A stretch of 64,000 nt of DNA. Origin: an uncultured Erythrobacter sp. (GTDB lineage Bacteria > Pseudomonadota > Alphaproteobacteria > Sphingomonadales > Sphingomonadaceae). The notes under the pieces are model-generated. The model made no database searches. It was given only the letters and a program-made list of their open reading frames with translations, and was not told where the DNA came from. Both the position numbers and the translations under genes were made by a program. The stretch's first letter is position 1, and each line of letters opens with the position of its first letter. The DNA is taken from the NCBI GenBank assembly GCA_947488755.1, contig CANLAD010000001.1, positions 1,006,247 through 1,070,246 on the forward strand, read 5' to 3'. This document shows positions 26,255 to 34,063 of the stretch, piece after piece.

Positions 26255-27481
26255 TCAAAATTCCACCGGTCCGTCCAGCTCCTTCACCTGCCACGGCAGG
26301 CCGTGTTCGTTCAGCATCTCCATGAATGGATCGGGGTCCATTTCTTCCATGTTGAAGACGCCCTCCCCTGACCATTTGCCGGTGACCATCATCGCTGTGC
26401 CGATCATCGCGGGGACGCCAGTTGTGTAGCTTACCGCTTGGTTTCCGGTTTCCTCATAGGCTTTCTCGTGGGAGCAGATATTGTTGATGTAGAACGTCTT
26501 TTCACCCGACCCATCCAGGGCTTCGCCGGTCGCGATCACGCCGATATTGGTCTTCCCCTTGGTCGTTTCGCCCAGCGTCTCGGGCTTCGGCAATACGGCG
26601 GCTAGGAATTGCAAAGGCACGATCTCACGGCCCTGATAGCGCACCGGCTCGATGCTGGTCATGCCGACATTCTGGAGCACGGTCAGGTGCTTGATGTACT
26701 CACCGCCGAACGTCATCCAGAACCGCGCGCGTTCGAGTTCAGGGACGTGCTTGGCGAGGCTCTCCAGCTCCTCGTGATACATCAGGTAGGCGTTGCGGGT
26801 GCCGACTTCCTCGAAGTCGAATTCGGTCTTCACCTGCATGGCGGGCGTCTCCACCCACTCGCCGTCTTCCCAATGCCGGGCGGGCGCGGTGACTTCGCGG
26901 ATATTAATTTCGGGATTGAAATTGGTCGCGAACGCCTGCCCGTGATCGCCGCCATTGCAATCGAGGATGTCGAGCTGGCGGATGGTCTTCAGCTTGTGCT
27001 TCTTCAGCCACATGGTGAACACGCTGGTGACGCCCGGATCGAAGCCCGATCCGAGCAGCGCCATCAGCCCGGCCTCCTTGAACCGGTCGTGATAGGCCCA
27101 TTGCCATTTGTATTCGAACTTCGCCTCGTCTTTGGGCTCGTAATTGGCGGTGTCGAGATAGTGCACGCCCGCCTCGAGGCAGGCATCCATGATCGGCAGA
27201 TCCTGATAGGGAAGCGCAAGGTTGACGACATGCGTCGCGCCGATCTTCTTGATGAGATTGACCATCGCGGGAACCTCTTCGGCGTCGATTTCGTAGGTCG
27301 CGATGCTGATCCCGGTGCGCTCCTTCACGCTCTTGGCGATGGCATCGCATTTCGATTTCGTGCGGCTGGCGAGATGGATTTCGGGGAAGGTCGAGGCGCT
27401 ACCCTCTTTTTGCACCTGAGCCATCTTGTGTACGCAGACCGAACTCACGCCGCCCGCTCCGATCACCAGCACTTTCGCCAT
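26255..27481 (-). CDS. Carboxy(nor)spermidine dehydrogenase (saccharopine dehydrogenase family)
   Basis: NAD(P)H-dependent enzyme that joins aspartate semialdehyde with putrescine (or diaminopropane) by reductive amination. 408 residues from ATG 27481, spaced seven bases from AGAGG; the ATG six bases earlier is too close to it. The Rossmann start is KVLVIGAGGVSSVCVHKMAQ, followed by EIHLASRT. Other family marks are VVNLALPYQDLPIMDACLE, YLDTANYEP, LGSGFDPGVTSVF and a CNGGDHG motif typical of the carboxynorspermidine branch rather than of lysine metabolism. The pairing with an NspC-type decarboxylase supports this assignment. The nearest + gene starts about 100 bp away, divergently. Confidence 0.9.
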   Translation of the reverse strand: MAKVLVIGAGGVSSVCVHKMAQVQKEGSASTFPEIHLASRTKSKCDAIAKSVKERTGISIATYEIDAEEVPAMVNLIKKIGATHVVNLALPYQDLPIMDACLEAGVHYLDTANYEPKDEAKFEYKWQWAYHDRFKEAGLMALLGSGFDPGVTSVFTMWLKKHKLKTIRQLDILDCNGGDHGQAFATNFNPEINIREVTAPARHWEDGEWVETPAMQVKTEFDFEEVGTRNAYLMYHEELESLAKHVPELERARFWMTFGGEYIKHLTVLQNVGMTSIEPVRYQGREIVPLQFLAAVLPKPETLGETTKGKTNIGVIATGEALDGSGEKTFYINNICSHEKAYEETGNQAVSYTTGVPAMIGTAMMVTGKWSGEGVFNMEEMDPDPFMEMLNEHGLPWQVKELDGPVEF

Positions 27482-27578
27482 ATTCATACCTCTTGAATTC
27501 GGATTTCGCGCGCGTCCCTAGAGCAATGCGCGCGCCGCCTCAAACGATCCGGGATTTCCTACGATGCCGTGTAGGAGT

Positions 27579-27698
27579 ATGGCGCGGGCTATGAACTTGT
27601 CGAACCTCCTTTCGCGCCTGTTTTCCGCCGGTGATGAGCCTGTTGAAACATTCCCCCCTGGACTGTGTGTCAGGTGTGTCAGGGCGCTGCACAGATGA
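27579..27698 (+). CDS. Possible 39-residue leader ORF coupled to the dehydratase gene
   Basis: A short frame starting ATG 27579 (or ATG 27591, 35 residues) directly after GTAGGAG reads MARAMNLSNLLSRLFSAGD, then EPVETFPPGLCVRCVRALHR. Its TGA overlaps the ATG of the PLP dehydratase in an ATGA arrangement, so translation could be coupled. It has no recognisable domain. Codon choice looks normal but the frame is too short to judge. Could equally be chance open sequence in the 213-bp divergent promoter region. Confidence 0.3.
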   Translation: MARAMNLSNLLSRLFSAGDEPVETFPPGLCVRCVRALHR

Positions 27699-28699
27699 CC
27701 CGTCCGCCCACCCGCGAAGGCGTGATCGCTGCTGCGCGCTCCATCGCCGCCATACTGCCGCCAACGCCTCTCCTCCCGGTCGAAGTCAGAGGCGTTCGCT
27801 GTTGGATCAAGGCGGAGAGCCTGCAACCGATCGGCGCGTTCAAGATCAGAGGCGGCTGGTGGCGACTTTCCAACCTGTCCGACGTAGAACGCGCGGCTGG
27901 CGTGGTTGCCGTATCCTCGGGCAATCACGCACAAGGTGTCGCCTGGGCTGCGCGGCGGCTTGGCATCGCCGCGACCATCGTGATGCCGCGCGATGCGCCG
28001 ACTGTGAAGCTGGCCAACACCCGCGCTCTTGGTGCCGAGGTGGTGCTATATGATCGACCTGGAGAGGACCGCGATGAGGTGGCCGCGGGGCTGATCGAGG
28101 ACCGTGGCGGCACTCTGGTCCACGCCTTCGGCGATCCGTGGGTGATCGAGGGACAGGGCAGCGCAGGCGTCGAAATCGTTGAGCAGCTAGGCCGCGAACC
28201 CTCCCGCATCGTCGCCTGCTGCGGTGGCGGCGGGCTTGCCGCTGGCCTCGCCCTCGCCTGCCCCGCCAGCGCGATCCATGTGGTCGAACCGTCAGGGTGG
28301 GACATGGTCGGGCAGGCCATCGCTGCGGGTAAGATCGTCCATGCTGGCGGGCAAGCGCCCGCCACCATCTGCGACGCTCTTCAGCCGACCGCAACCAAGC
28401 CCATCAACCTCGCAGTGCTGAAAGATCGCGCCGAGCCGGGCGTCACCGTCACCGATGACGAAGTGCGCGCTGCCCAGGTCTTCGCCTTCACCGACCTGCG
28501 CCTCATCCTCGAACCGGGTGGTGCGGCAGCATTGGCGGCAGCGCTGGCGGGCAAAGTCCCGGTGGGCGAAGGCACCGTCCTGATGCTGACGGGCGGCAAC
28601 GCGGACCCGGCACGCTTCGCCGAAACGTTGCTTGCGCATGGCGAGACGCTTGCCGACTTGACGCGAGAGCGTCATGCGCGCGACACGCAGCCGGGATAG
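27695..28699 (+). CDS. Threonine/serine dehydratase-like PLP enzyme
   Basis: Fold-type II PLP enzyme of 334 residues from ATG 27695. The Schiff-base lysine is in PIGAFKIRG (K50), the substrate-carboxylate loop is VSSGNHAQG, and the phosphate-binding glycine loop is CCGGGGLAAG. A late Ser-like position lies in LMLTGGNAD. No C-terminal ACT-like regulatory domain is present, so it resembles short catabolic threonine dehydratases or serine racemases rather than biosynthetic IlvA. The product would be 2-oxobutyrate (or pyruvate) plus ammonia. The btaA gene follows after 17 bp in the same direction. Confidence 0.86.
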   Translation: MTRPPTREGVIAAARSIAAILPPTPLLPVEVRGVRCWIKAESLQPIGAFKIRGGWWRLSNLSDVERAAGVVAVSSGNHAQGVAWAARRLGIAATIVMPRDAPTVKLANTRALGAEVVLYDRPGEDRDEVAAGLIEDRGGTLVHAFGDPWVIEGQGSAGVEIVEQLGREPSRIVACCGGGGLAAGLALACPASAIHVVEPSGWDMVGQAIAAGKIVHAGGQAPATICDALQPTATKPINLAVLKDRAEPGVTVTDDEVRAAQVFAFTDLRLILEPGGAAALAAALAGKVPVGEGTVLMLTGGNADPARFAETLLAHGETLADLTRERHARDTQPG

Positions 28700-28716
28700 A
28701 CTGCATTTTTTTGAAC

Positions 28717-29952
28717 ATGAGCAAAGCACCCCAACCCATGGTCGCACAACCCAAACGCATCATCGAAGACGCCGTGGTCCGCAAGGACGCACGCGCGAAG
28801 GACAAGCTGCTCGACAAGGCCTTCGCCCTCGCCTTCAACGGCCTTGTCTACGCGCAAATCTGGGAAGATCCGGTGGTCGACATGGAGGGCCTTGCGATCC
28901 AGCCAGACAACCGCATCATGTGCATTGCCAGCGGCAGCTGCAACGCGCTTTCCTACCTGACCGCCAACCCCGCGCAGGTAACGGCCGTCGACCTCAACCG
29001 CGCGCATGTCGCGCTCGGCCAGCTCAAGATCACCGCGATCAGGCACCTGCCGAATTACGAGCGGTTCCACCGTTTCTTCGGCCACGCCGATCACGGCGAG
29101 AACAAGGCGGTCTACAAGGAGATGATCGCACCGCATCTTGACGCTGAGTCCCGCCGCTATTGGGAAAAGCGCGATATCAAGGGGCGGCGGCGCATCAGCT
29201 ACTTCACCAAGGGGATCTATCGGCGCGGGCTGCTGGGCAATTTCATCGGCCTCGCTCACCTGTTCGCGAAGCTCTACAAGGTCGATCTCAACAAACTGCT
29301 CGAAGCCGAGACACTGGAAGAACAGCGTGCCGTGTTCGAGCGCGAACTGGCTCCGGTGTTCGACAAACGGTTCGTGCGGTGGCTGACCGACCAGCCCGCC
29401 TCGCTGTTCGGCCTTGGCATTCCGCCTGCGCAATTCGACGAGCTTGCTGGCGATGAGCGCATGGCCGAAGTGTTGCGACGGCGGCTGGAAAAGCTCGCCT
29501 GCGATTTCGAGGTGAAGGACAATTACTTTGCATGGCAGGCGTTCGGTCGCGGCTATGACCGCAAGAGCGACGCGCCGCTGCCGCCCTACCTCCAGCGCGC
29601 CAATTGGGAGGCGATGCGCGAGCGGATCGATCGGCTGGACGTGGTGCGCGCCAACATGGTCGAATGGATCGGCGCGCGCGAGGAGGCCTCGCTCGACCGG
29701 TTCGTGCTGCTCGATGCGCAGGACTGGATGAACAATGCGCAGCTTGATGGACTGTGGAGCCGGATAACCCGCGCAGCCCGACCGGGCGCGCGCGTGCTGT
29801 TCCGCACTGCGGCCGAGCCGACCATGCTGCCGGGTCGGCTCGACGATGCGATCCTGTCGAAGTGGCGCTATCTGGAGGACAAGTCCGCCGATTTGACCGC
29901 GCGGGACCGCTCTTCGATCTATGGCGGCGTGCACCTTTACGAGCTCGTCTGA
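28717..29952 (+). CDS. btaA: BtaA: S-adenosylmethionine:diacylglycerol 3-amino-3-carboxypropyltransferase
   Basis: First enzyme of betaine-lipid synthesis, moving the 3-amino-3-carboxypropyl group of S-adenosylmethionine onto diacylglycerol to give diacylglyceryl-homoserine. 411 residues (DUF3419 family). Visible: VYAQIWEDPVVDMEGL near the start, an AdoMet site ASGSCNALSYL with AVDLNRAH, and a C-terminal segment with TAAEPTMLPGRLDD and YGGVHLYELV. The ATG at 28717 was preferred to a TTG six bases earlier. The gene is followed by btaB with TGATG overlap. No transmembrane helix is needed; the protein is probably peripheral to the inner membrane. Expression is often increased in phosphate limitation in related bacteria; no regulatory motif was identified here. 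Confidence 0.88.
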   Translation: MSKAPQPMVAQPKRIIEDAVVRKDARAKDKLLDKAFALAFNGLVYAQIWEDPVVDMEGLAIQPDNRIMCIASGSCNALSYLTANPAQVTAVDLNRAHVALGQLKITAIRHLPNYERFHRFFGHADHGENKAVYKEMIAPHLDAESRRYWEKRDIKGRRRISYFTKGIYRRGLLGNFIGLAHLFAKLYKVDLNKLLEAETLEEQRAVFERELAPVFDKRFVRWLTDQPASLFGLGIPPAQFDELAGDERMAEVLRRRLEKLACDFEVKDNYFAWQAFGRGYDRKSDAPLPPYLQRANWEAMRERIDRLDVVRANMVEWIGAREEASLDRFVLLDAQDWMNNAQLDGLWSRITRAARPGARVLFRTAAEPTMLPGRLDDAILSKWRYLEDKSADLTARDRSSIYGGVHLYELV

Positions 29953-30626
29953 TGGTTCAAAATCCTGCGCGCGGCGCGGCCCACGGGGCGCTTATGGACA
30001 GCGTCTACAAGGGCCAGCGCCATATCTACGACCTGACACGAAAATACTATCTGTTCGGGCGCGATACCCTGCTCGAGGGTCTGGATGCGACGCCCGGAAT
30101 GCGAGTGCTGGAGGTCGCGTGCGGTACGGGGCGCAATCTCGCAAAAGTCGGTCAGCGCTGGCCGGGTGTGCGGCTCTACGGTCTCGATATTTCGAGCGAG
30201 ATGCTGAAGAGCGCGCGCAAGGCTCTGGGCGGAGAAGCGAAGCTCGGCGAAGGCGATGCCTGTGCGTTTGATCCGGTAAAGGTTTTCGAGGAACCCGGCC
30301 TAGACGAGCGCAGGTTCGAGCGGATTGTGCTGTCCTATTCGCTCTCCATGATTCCCGATTGGGAGCGCGCACTGGATTACGCGGCTAGCCAGCTTGCGCC
30401 GGGAGGGGAGTTGCACGTCGTCGATTTCGGCGACCTGTCCGGGCTTCCAGGTCCACTGGCGAAGCTGCTGCGCGGATGGCTTGCGAGGTTCCATGTGGCC
30501 ACGCGCGACACGCTCGGCGAGGCGGCTCACCGTATTGCAAAAGAGCGCGGCCTGACACTCACATCCCGACGGGGGCGGTTCTCCTACTTTCAGCTTCACG
30601 TACTCGCAGCCCGCGGTGCCGATTGA
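29952..30626 (+). CDS. btaB: BtaB: diacylglyceryl-homoserine N-methyltransferase
   Basis: 224-residue AdoMet-dependent methyltransferase that would make the trimethylated betaine lipid DGTS from the BtaA product. Starts with ATG 29952, overlapping the btaA stop (TGATG). Class I methyltransferase motifs are clear: VLEVACGTGRNL (motif I), YGLDISSEML (motif II) and IVLSYSLSMIPDWERAL (motif IV-post region), then GGELHVVDFGDLSG. The family-typical MDSVYKGQRHIYDLTRKYYL start is present as MDSVYKGQRHIYD. Its position directly behind btaA is the strongest support for the assignment. Confidence 0.87.
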   Translation: MVQNPARGAAHGALMDSVYKGQRHIYDLTRKYYLFGRDTLLEGLDATPGMRVLEVACGTGRNLAKVGQRWPGVRLYGLDISSEMLKSARKALGGEAKLGEGDACAFDPVKVFEEPGLDERRFERIVLSYSLSMIPDWERALDYAASQLAPGGELHVVDFGDLSGLPGPLAKLLRGWLARFHVATRDTLGEAAHRIAKERGLTLTSRRGRFSYFQLHVLAARGAD

Positions 30627-30675
30627 CAAGTTGAGACCGCTTTCGCAGGGAAAGGCGGAACGAGGGGGAGCTTTG

Positions 30676-31131
30676 ATGCAAGCGCAAATGCTCGCGCCAG
30701 CCGCCATATTGGTGGTGTGGACACTAATAGTGATGTTCTGGATCATCCCGTCGCGCTTTGGTGCGGTGGCGAAACTGAAAGACAAGTCGGCCCTGCCCCG
30801 CAAGAAAGGCGCGCGCGGGGGCGATCTCGAAGGCGTTATCCCGGACCGCGCGAACTGGCCGGCGCACAACCACACCCACCTGCACGAACAACCGACGCTT
30901 TTCTACGCGGTCAGCGCGATCCTGGCGATCGTGGGGGCGACCGAAGTCGACGTGCTCGCGGCATGGATTTACGTCGCGCTGCGGATCCTGCATTCGCTCT
31001 GGCAGATCCTGTTCAACGCCATCCCGGTGCGATTTGCGCTGTTCCTTGCAAGCACGATTGCGCTGATCGTGCTCGCCATTCGCGCCATCATGGCGACCGT
31101 CTTCGCCGATCCGGGAGCCCTGCCGACATGA
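30676..31131 (+). CDS. MAPEG family membrane protein (first of a tandem pair)
   Basis: 151 residues from ATG 30676 after GAGGGGGAG. Four transmembrane segments are visible (about 5-25, 75-93, 97-116, 120-140), the layout of membrane-associated proteins in eicosanoid and glutathione metabolism. The loop AHNHTHLHEQPTLFYAV carries the conserved Asn-x-x-His-x-x-Glu-x-P pattern near the glutathione site. It overlaps the next gene by ATGA and the two are clear paralogues. Probable glutathione-dependent peroxidase or transferase activity on lipophilic substrates is inferred from the family. Confidence 0.82.
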   Translation: MQAQMLAPAAILVVWTLIVMFWIIPSRFGAVAKLKDKSALPRKKGARGGDLEGVIPDRANWPAHNHTHLHEQPTLFYAVSAILAIVGATEVDVLAAWIYVALRILHSLWQILFNAIPVRFALFLASTIALIVLAIRAIMATVFADPGALPT

Positions 31132-31601
31132 CCGACCTTTTCGCTCTGTTCCAGCCCGCAGTCGCGTTGATGATCTGGACGATGGTTATGTGGGTCTGGA
31201 TGTACGCGACCCGCTTGCCTGCGATCCAGAAAGCCCACATCCCCGCGGACGAGGCGCAGGTTCCGGGATCGCTCGACAGGAAGCTGCCGGCTCAGACACA
31301 GTGGAAGGCGCACAATTACAACCATCTGCACGAACAGCCGACCGTGTTCTACGCCGTCGTCATCGTGCTGGCGTTGGCAGGCGGCGCAACCGGCGCGAAT
31401 GCGTTTCTGGCGTGGATCTACACCGGGCTGCGGGTGGCCCACAGCGTGGTGCAAGTCACCGCGAACAAGGTCATCGCGCGCTTCGTCCTGTTCGCGCTGT
31501 CGAGCATTGTGCTAACCGCGCTCATCGCGAAGGCCGCGCTAATCGTGTTCGCCGGCAGTACAGACCTTGAGGGAGTCACCGTCGATCCGATGGCGGTCTA
31601 G
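31128..31601 (+). CDS. MAPEG family membrane protein (second of a tandem pair)
   Basis: 157 residues; its ATG overlaps the preceding stop. Four hydrophobic segments and the loop AHNYNHLHEQPTVFYAV repeat the signature of the first copy, and WIYTGLRVAHSVVQ matches WIYVALRILHSLWQ there, so the pair arose by duplication. They differ most in the cytosolic loop after helix 1 (first copy with GARGGD, this copy with AQVPGSLDRK). They may form hetero-oligomers; MAPEG enzymes are trimers. The end is five bases from the convergent trxB stop. Confidence 0.82.
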   Translation: MTDLFALFQPAVALMIWTMVMWVWMYATRLPAIQKAHIPADEAQVPGSLDRKLPAQTQWKAHNYNHLHEQPTVFYAVVIVLALAGGATGANAFLAWIYTGLRVAHSVVQVTANKVIARFVLFALSSIVLTALIAKAALIVFAGSTDLEGVTVDPMAV

Positions 31602-31606
31602 GCGGA

Positions 31607-32587
31607 CTACTCTGCCGCTTCCGCCTGCTCCTCCATTTCGCGCGCCTCGTCCAAGGTCGCGAGGAACCGCTCTCCGTCGAGCGCGGCCATGCAGCCCATT
31701 CCCGCAGCCGTCACCGCCTGGCGATAGACATGGTCGGTTACATCGCCTGCCGCGAACACGCCGGGGATTTCGGTCTTGGGCGTGCCGGGTTCGACGTCGA
31801 GATAGCCCGCATCGTCCATCGGCAGCTTGCCCTTGAACAGCTCGGTCGCGGGCGCATGGCCGATCGCAACGAAAGCACCATCGACTTCGAGCGTGGAGGT
31901 CTCACCGGTCTGTGTGTCCTTGAGCACTAGGTGATGCAAGGCCCCCTCCTCGCCCGCTTCGAAACTTTCGACCGTATTGTTCCACAGCCTTGATATCTTG
32001 TCCGATTTGAACACGCGATCCTGAAGTATCTTCTCCGCGCGGAACTCGTCGCGGCGGTGGATAATCGTGACGTCGTCGGAATGGTTGGTGAGGTAGAGCG
32101 CCTCTTCGACCGCGGTGTTGCCGCCGCCGATCACCGCGACCTTCTTGCCGCGATAGAAGAACCCGTCGCACGTCGCGCAGGCCGACACGCCCTTCCCGCC
32201 CAGCTCCTGCTCGCCCGGAACGCCCAGCCATTTGGCCTGTGCGCCGGTGCAGATGACCAGCGTGTCGCCGATATACTCATCGCCGCTGTCCCCGATCGCG
32301 CGGAAGGGAGGGCCGTTTTCGAGATCGACCGAGACAATCGTGTCCCACATCATGCGAGTTCCGACATGCTCGGCCTGCGCCTGCATCTCTTCCATCAGCC
32401 ACGGGCCCTGAACGACGTCGCGAAAACCGGGGTAGTTTTCGACATCGGTAGTAATCGTCAACTGGCCACCGGGCTGGAGGCCTTGCACGACGATCGGTTC
32501 CAGCATGGCGCGCGCGGCGTAAATCGCAGCGCTGTAGCCTGCGGGGCCGGAGCCGATGATGAGCATCTTTGTGCGGTGGGTCGCCAT
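31607..32587 (-). CDS. trxB: Thioredoxin reductase
   Basis: NADPH-dependent flavoprotein of 326 residues. FAD-binding start MLIIGSGPAGYSAAIYA, the redox disulfide CATC (C137, C140) in SACATCDGF, the NADPH-binding VIGGGNTAVEEALY, and the FAD contact VFAAGDVTDHVYRQAVTAAG (split: FAAGDVTD, RQAVTAAG) are all present. The C-terminus is acidic and Ala-rich (EEQAEAAE). Monocistronic, 63 bp from the phosphatase gene on the same strand. Confidence 0.96.
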   Translation of the reverse strand: MATHRTKMLIIGSGPAGYSAAIYAARAMLEPIVVQGLQPGGQLTITTDVENYPGFRDVVQGPWLMEEMQAQAEHVGTRMMWDTIVSVDLENGPPFRAIGDSGDEYIGDTLVICTGAQAKWLGVPGEQELGGKGVSACATCDGFFYRGKKVAVIGGGNTAVEEALYLTNHSDDVTIIHRRDEFRAEKILQDRVFKSDKISRLWNNTVESFEAGEEGALHHLVLKDTQTGETSTLEVDGAFVAIGHAPATELFKGKLPMDDAGYLDVEPGTPKTEIPGVFAAGDVTDHVYRQAVTAAGMGCMAALDGERFLATLDEAREMEEQAEAAE

Positions 32588-32650
32588 GTGATCAGTCTTT
32601 CGCGTCGGTGTGTTCGTTCACCACTAATATGGGCGCGCGCGAGCACTTTG

Positions 32651-33433
32651 TCACGCCAGCAAGCGCTCTCGAAGGCGGGCTTTCCGCCCGTCATCCACAC
32701 CCAATGTCTGTGCCAGATAGGCGTCGATCGAGCCGTGTTCGCGGGTCACCTTGGTCCAATAGGTTTCGATATAGTCCGACCGCACACCCATCAGATTGCG
32801 CAACGCCTCGCGCTCGATCGTGCCGTAATGCTGTTCCATGCGCGGAAGGGACTGGCGCTCGAGCACCTCCTGCGTCGGCGCATCGTTGGTGCGCAAAAAC
32901 TCCGCGACGATATCGTCGTGATGCACGCCAAGCACGTGCAGCAGCAGGCTTGCCGCGATACCGGTACGGTCCTTGCCGGCAAAGCAGTGCACCAGGCTCC
33001 CGCCCTCGCGCGACGCCAAGGCTTCGAAGTAACGCGAAAACATGTCGATCATGGCCGGGTTGTCTGGCATCCTCGTATAGACCGCGATCATCCGGTCGCG
33101 GGCCTTCTCCGCCGTCATCTCCACGCGCCCACCGCCTCCCTCGTGCGGGGGCGAATTGCTGGTTTCCCCGTCGAAAGCGATCACGTCGGCGGCAAAGTCC
33201 GGATGGCGACGACACGGAAAGCCGGTGCGCTCGCTCACGCCGCGCAGATCGATCACGGTGCGAATGTCGAGCGCGCGGATGGTCTCGAGATCCGCGTCGC
33301 TTGCGTCGATATGCTGACCGGAGCGAAACAAAAGCCCAGTCTTTACTCGCGCCCCATCGACAGCGGCATAGCCGCCATAGTCGCGCAGATTGTGGATGCC
33401 TTCGGTCGGGAGAAACGGATCGGAGCTGGTCAT
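32651..33433 (-). CDS. Protein-tyrosine phosphatase family protein
   Basis: 260 residues from ATG 33433 (MTSSDPFLPTEGIHNLRDYG). The active-site P-loop is HCFAGKDRTG, with nucleophile C150 and R156 (CX5R). The N-terminal GIHNLRDYGGY and LLFRSGQ, and FDLRGVSE-like TVIDLRGVSERTGFP, belong to the Tyr_phosphatase 3 / DSP-like family, which includes tyrosine and phosphoinositide phosphatases of bacteria. No signal peptide, so cytosolic. A longer open frame upstream is not needed. It is not adjacent to the BY-kinase gene at 47.9-50.2 kb, but could act on the same substrates; that is speculation. Confidence 0.86.
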   Translation of the reverse strand: MTSSDPFLPTEGIHNLRDYGGYAAVDGARVKTGLLFRSGQHIDASDADLETIRALDIRTVIDLRGVSERTGFPCRRHPDFAADVIAFDGETSNSPPHEGGGGRVEMTAEKARDRMIAVYTRMPDNPAMIDMFSRYFEALASREGGSLVHCFAGKDRTGIAASLLLHVLGVHHDDIVAEFLRTNDAPTQEVLERQSLPRMEQHYGTIEREALRNLMGVRSDYIETYWTKVTREHGSIDAYLAQTLGVDDGRKARLRERLLA

Positions 33434-33601
33434 GGCCCAAAGGTGGGAGCGCGTAAGCCGGCGCACAACCACCGCCGCACCGGCTCGCCGTTTATGGCAT
33501 AGGGAAAAGTGCGGGGGTGCCATAAAACTTCGCTTTCCAGGACATAGGTTAAGAGCACCGGCTCAGACCTTAACCACACTACAGCAACCATGCGGGGGCC
33601 C

Positions 33602-34063
33602 ATGGCTCATATTCTGATTGCCGACGACGATGAGTTGATCGCCGAACTTGCGTCGCAGACCCTGATCGATGCCGGGCATGCGTGCGGCTGGGTAACGAGC
33701 GGCGAAGCGGCGTGGCACCTGCTGGGCAAGCGTCGGCCCGACATTCTGCTGCTCGATCAGGACATGCCCGGAATGTCCGGCGTCACGATGCTGCGGAAGA
33801 TGCGTGGCTCGCCAGAATATTACGACCTGCCGGTCATCATGTTCACAGCAATGAGTGGCGCGCAGGATGAAAGCCAGGCGATCTATGCGGGCGCGCAGGA
33901 CTATGTGCGCAAGCCCTATGATCCCACCGGCCTTATCAATCGCGTGCAGCGCGTCCTGTCGCGCCATCGGGACAGGCCGCGCCACACCGATCTCCAGACC
34001 TATCTGGCGCGAAGCTCCGGAATGGAGCGCGAAACGCTGCCCCCCGCCCGTCGGTTTATCTAA
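33602..34063 (+). CDS. Single-domain response regulator
   Basis: 153 residues from ATG 33602. Receiver domain with the acidic triad start ILIADDDE (D8-D10), phosphoacceptor in ILLLDQDMPGMSG (D52), switch Thr in VIMFTAMSG, and Lys in DYVRKPYDP. About 30 residues beyond the receiver are basic and polar with no output domain. Starts 168 bp from the divergent phosphatase gene and ends over the otsA stop in convergent orientation. The cognate kinase is not in the window. Confidence 0.9.
   Translation: MAHILIADDDELIAELASQTLIDAGHACGWVTSGEAAWHLLGKRRPDILLLDQDMPGMSGVTMLRKMRGSPEYYDLPVIMFTAMSGAQDESQAIYAGAQDYVRKPYDPTGLINRVQRVLSRHRDRPRHTDLQTYLARSSGMERETLPPARRFI

Noticed and set aside
32057..33502. 481-codon open frame on the + strand opposite trxB and the phosphatase gene
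   Set aside because: It crosses two real genes on the other strand and has no domain signature.
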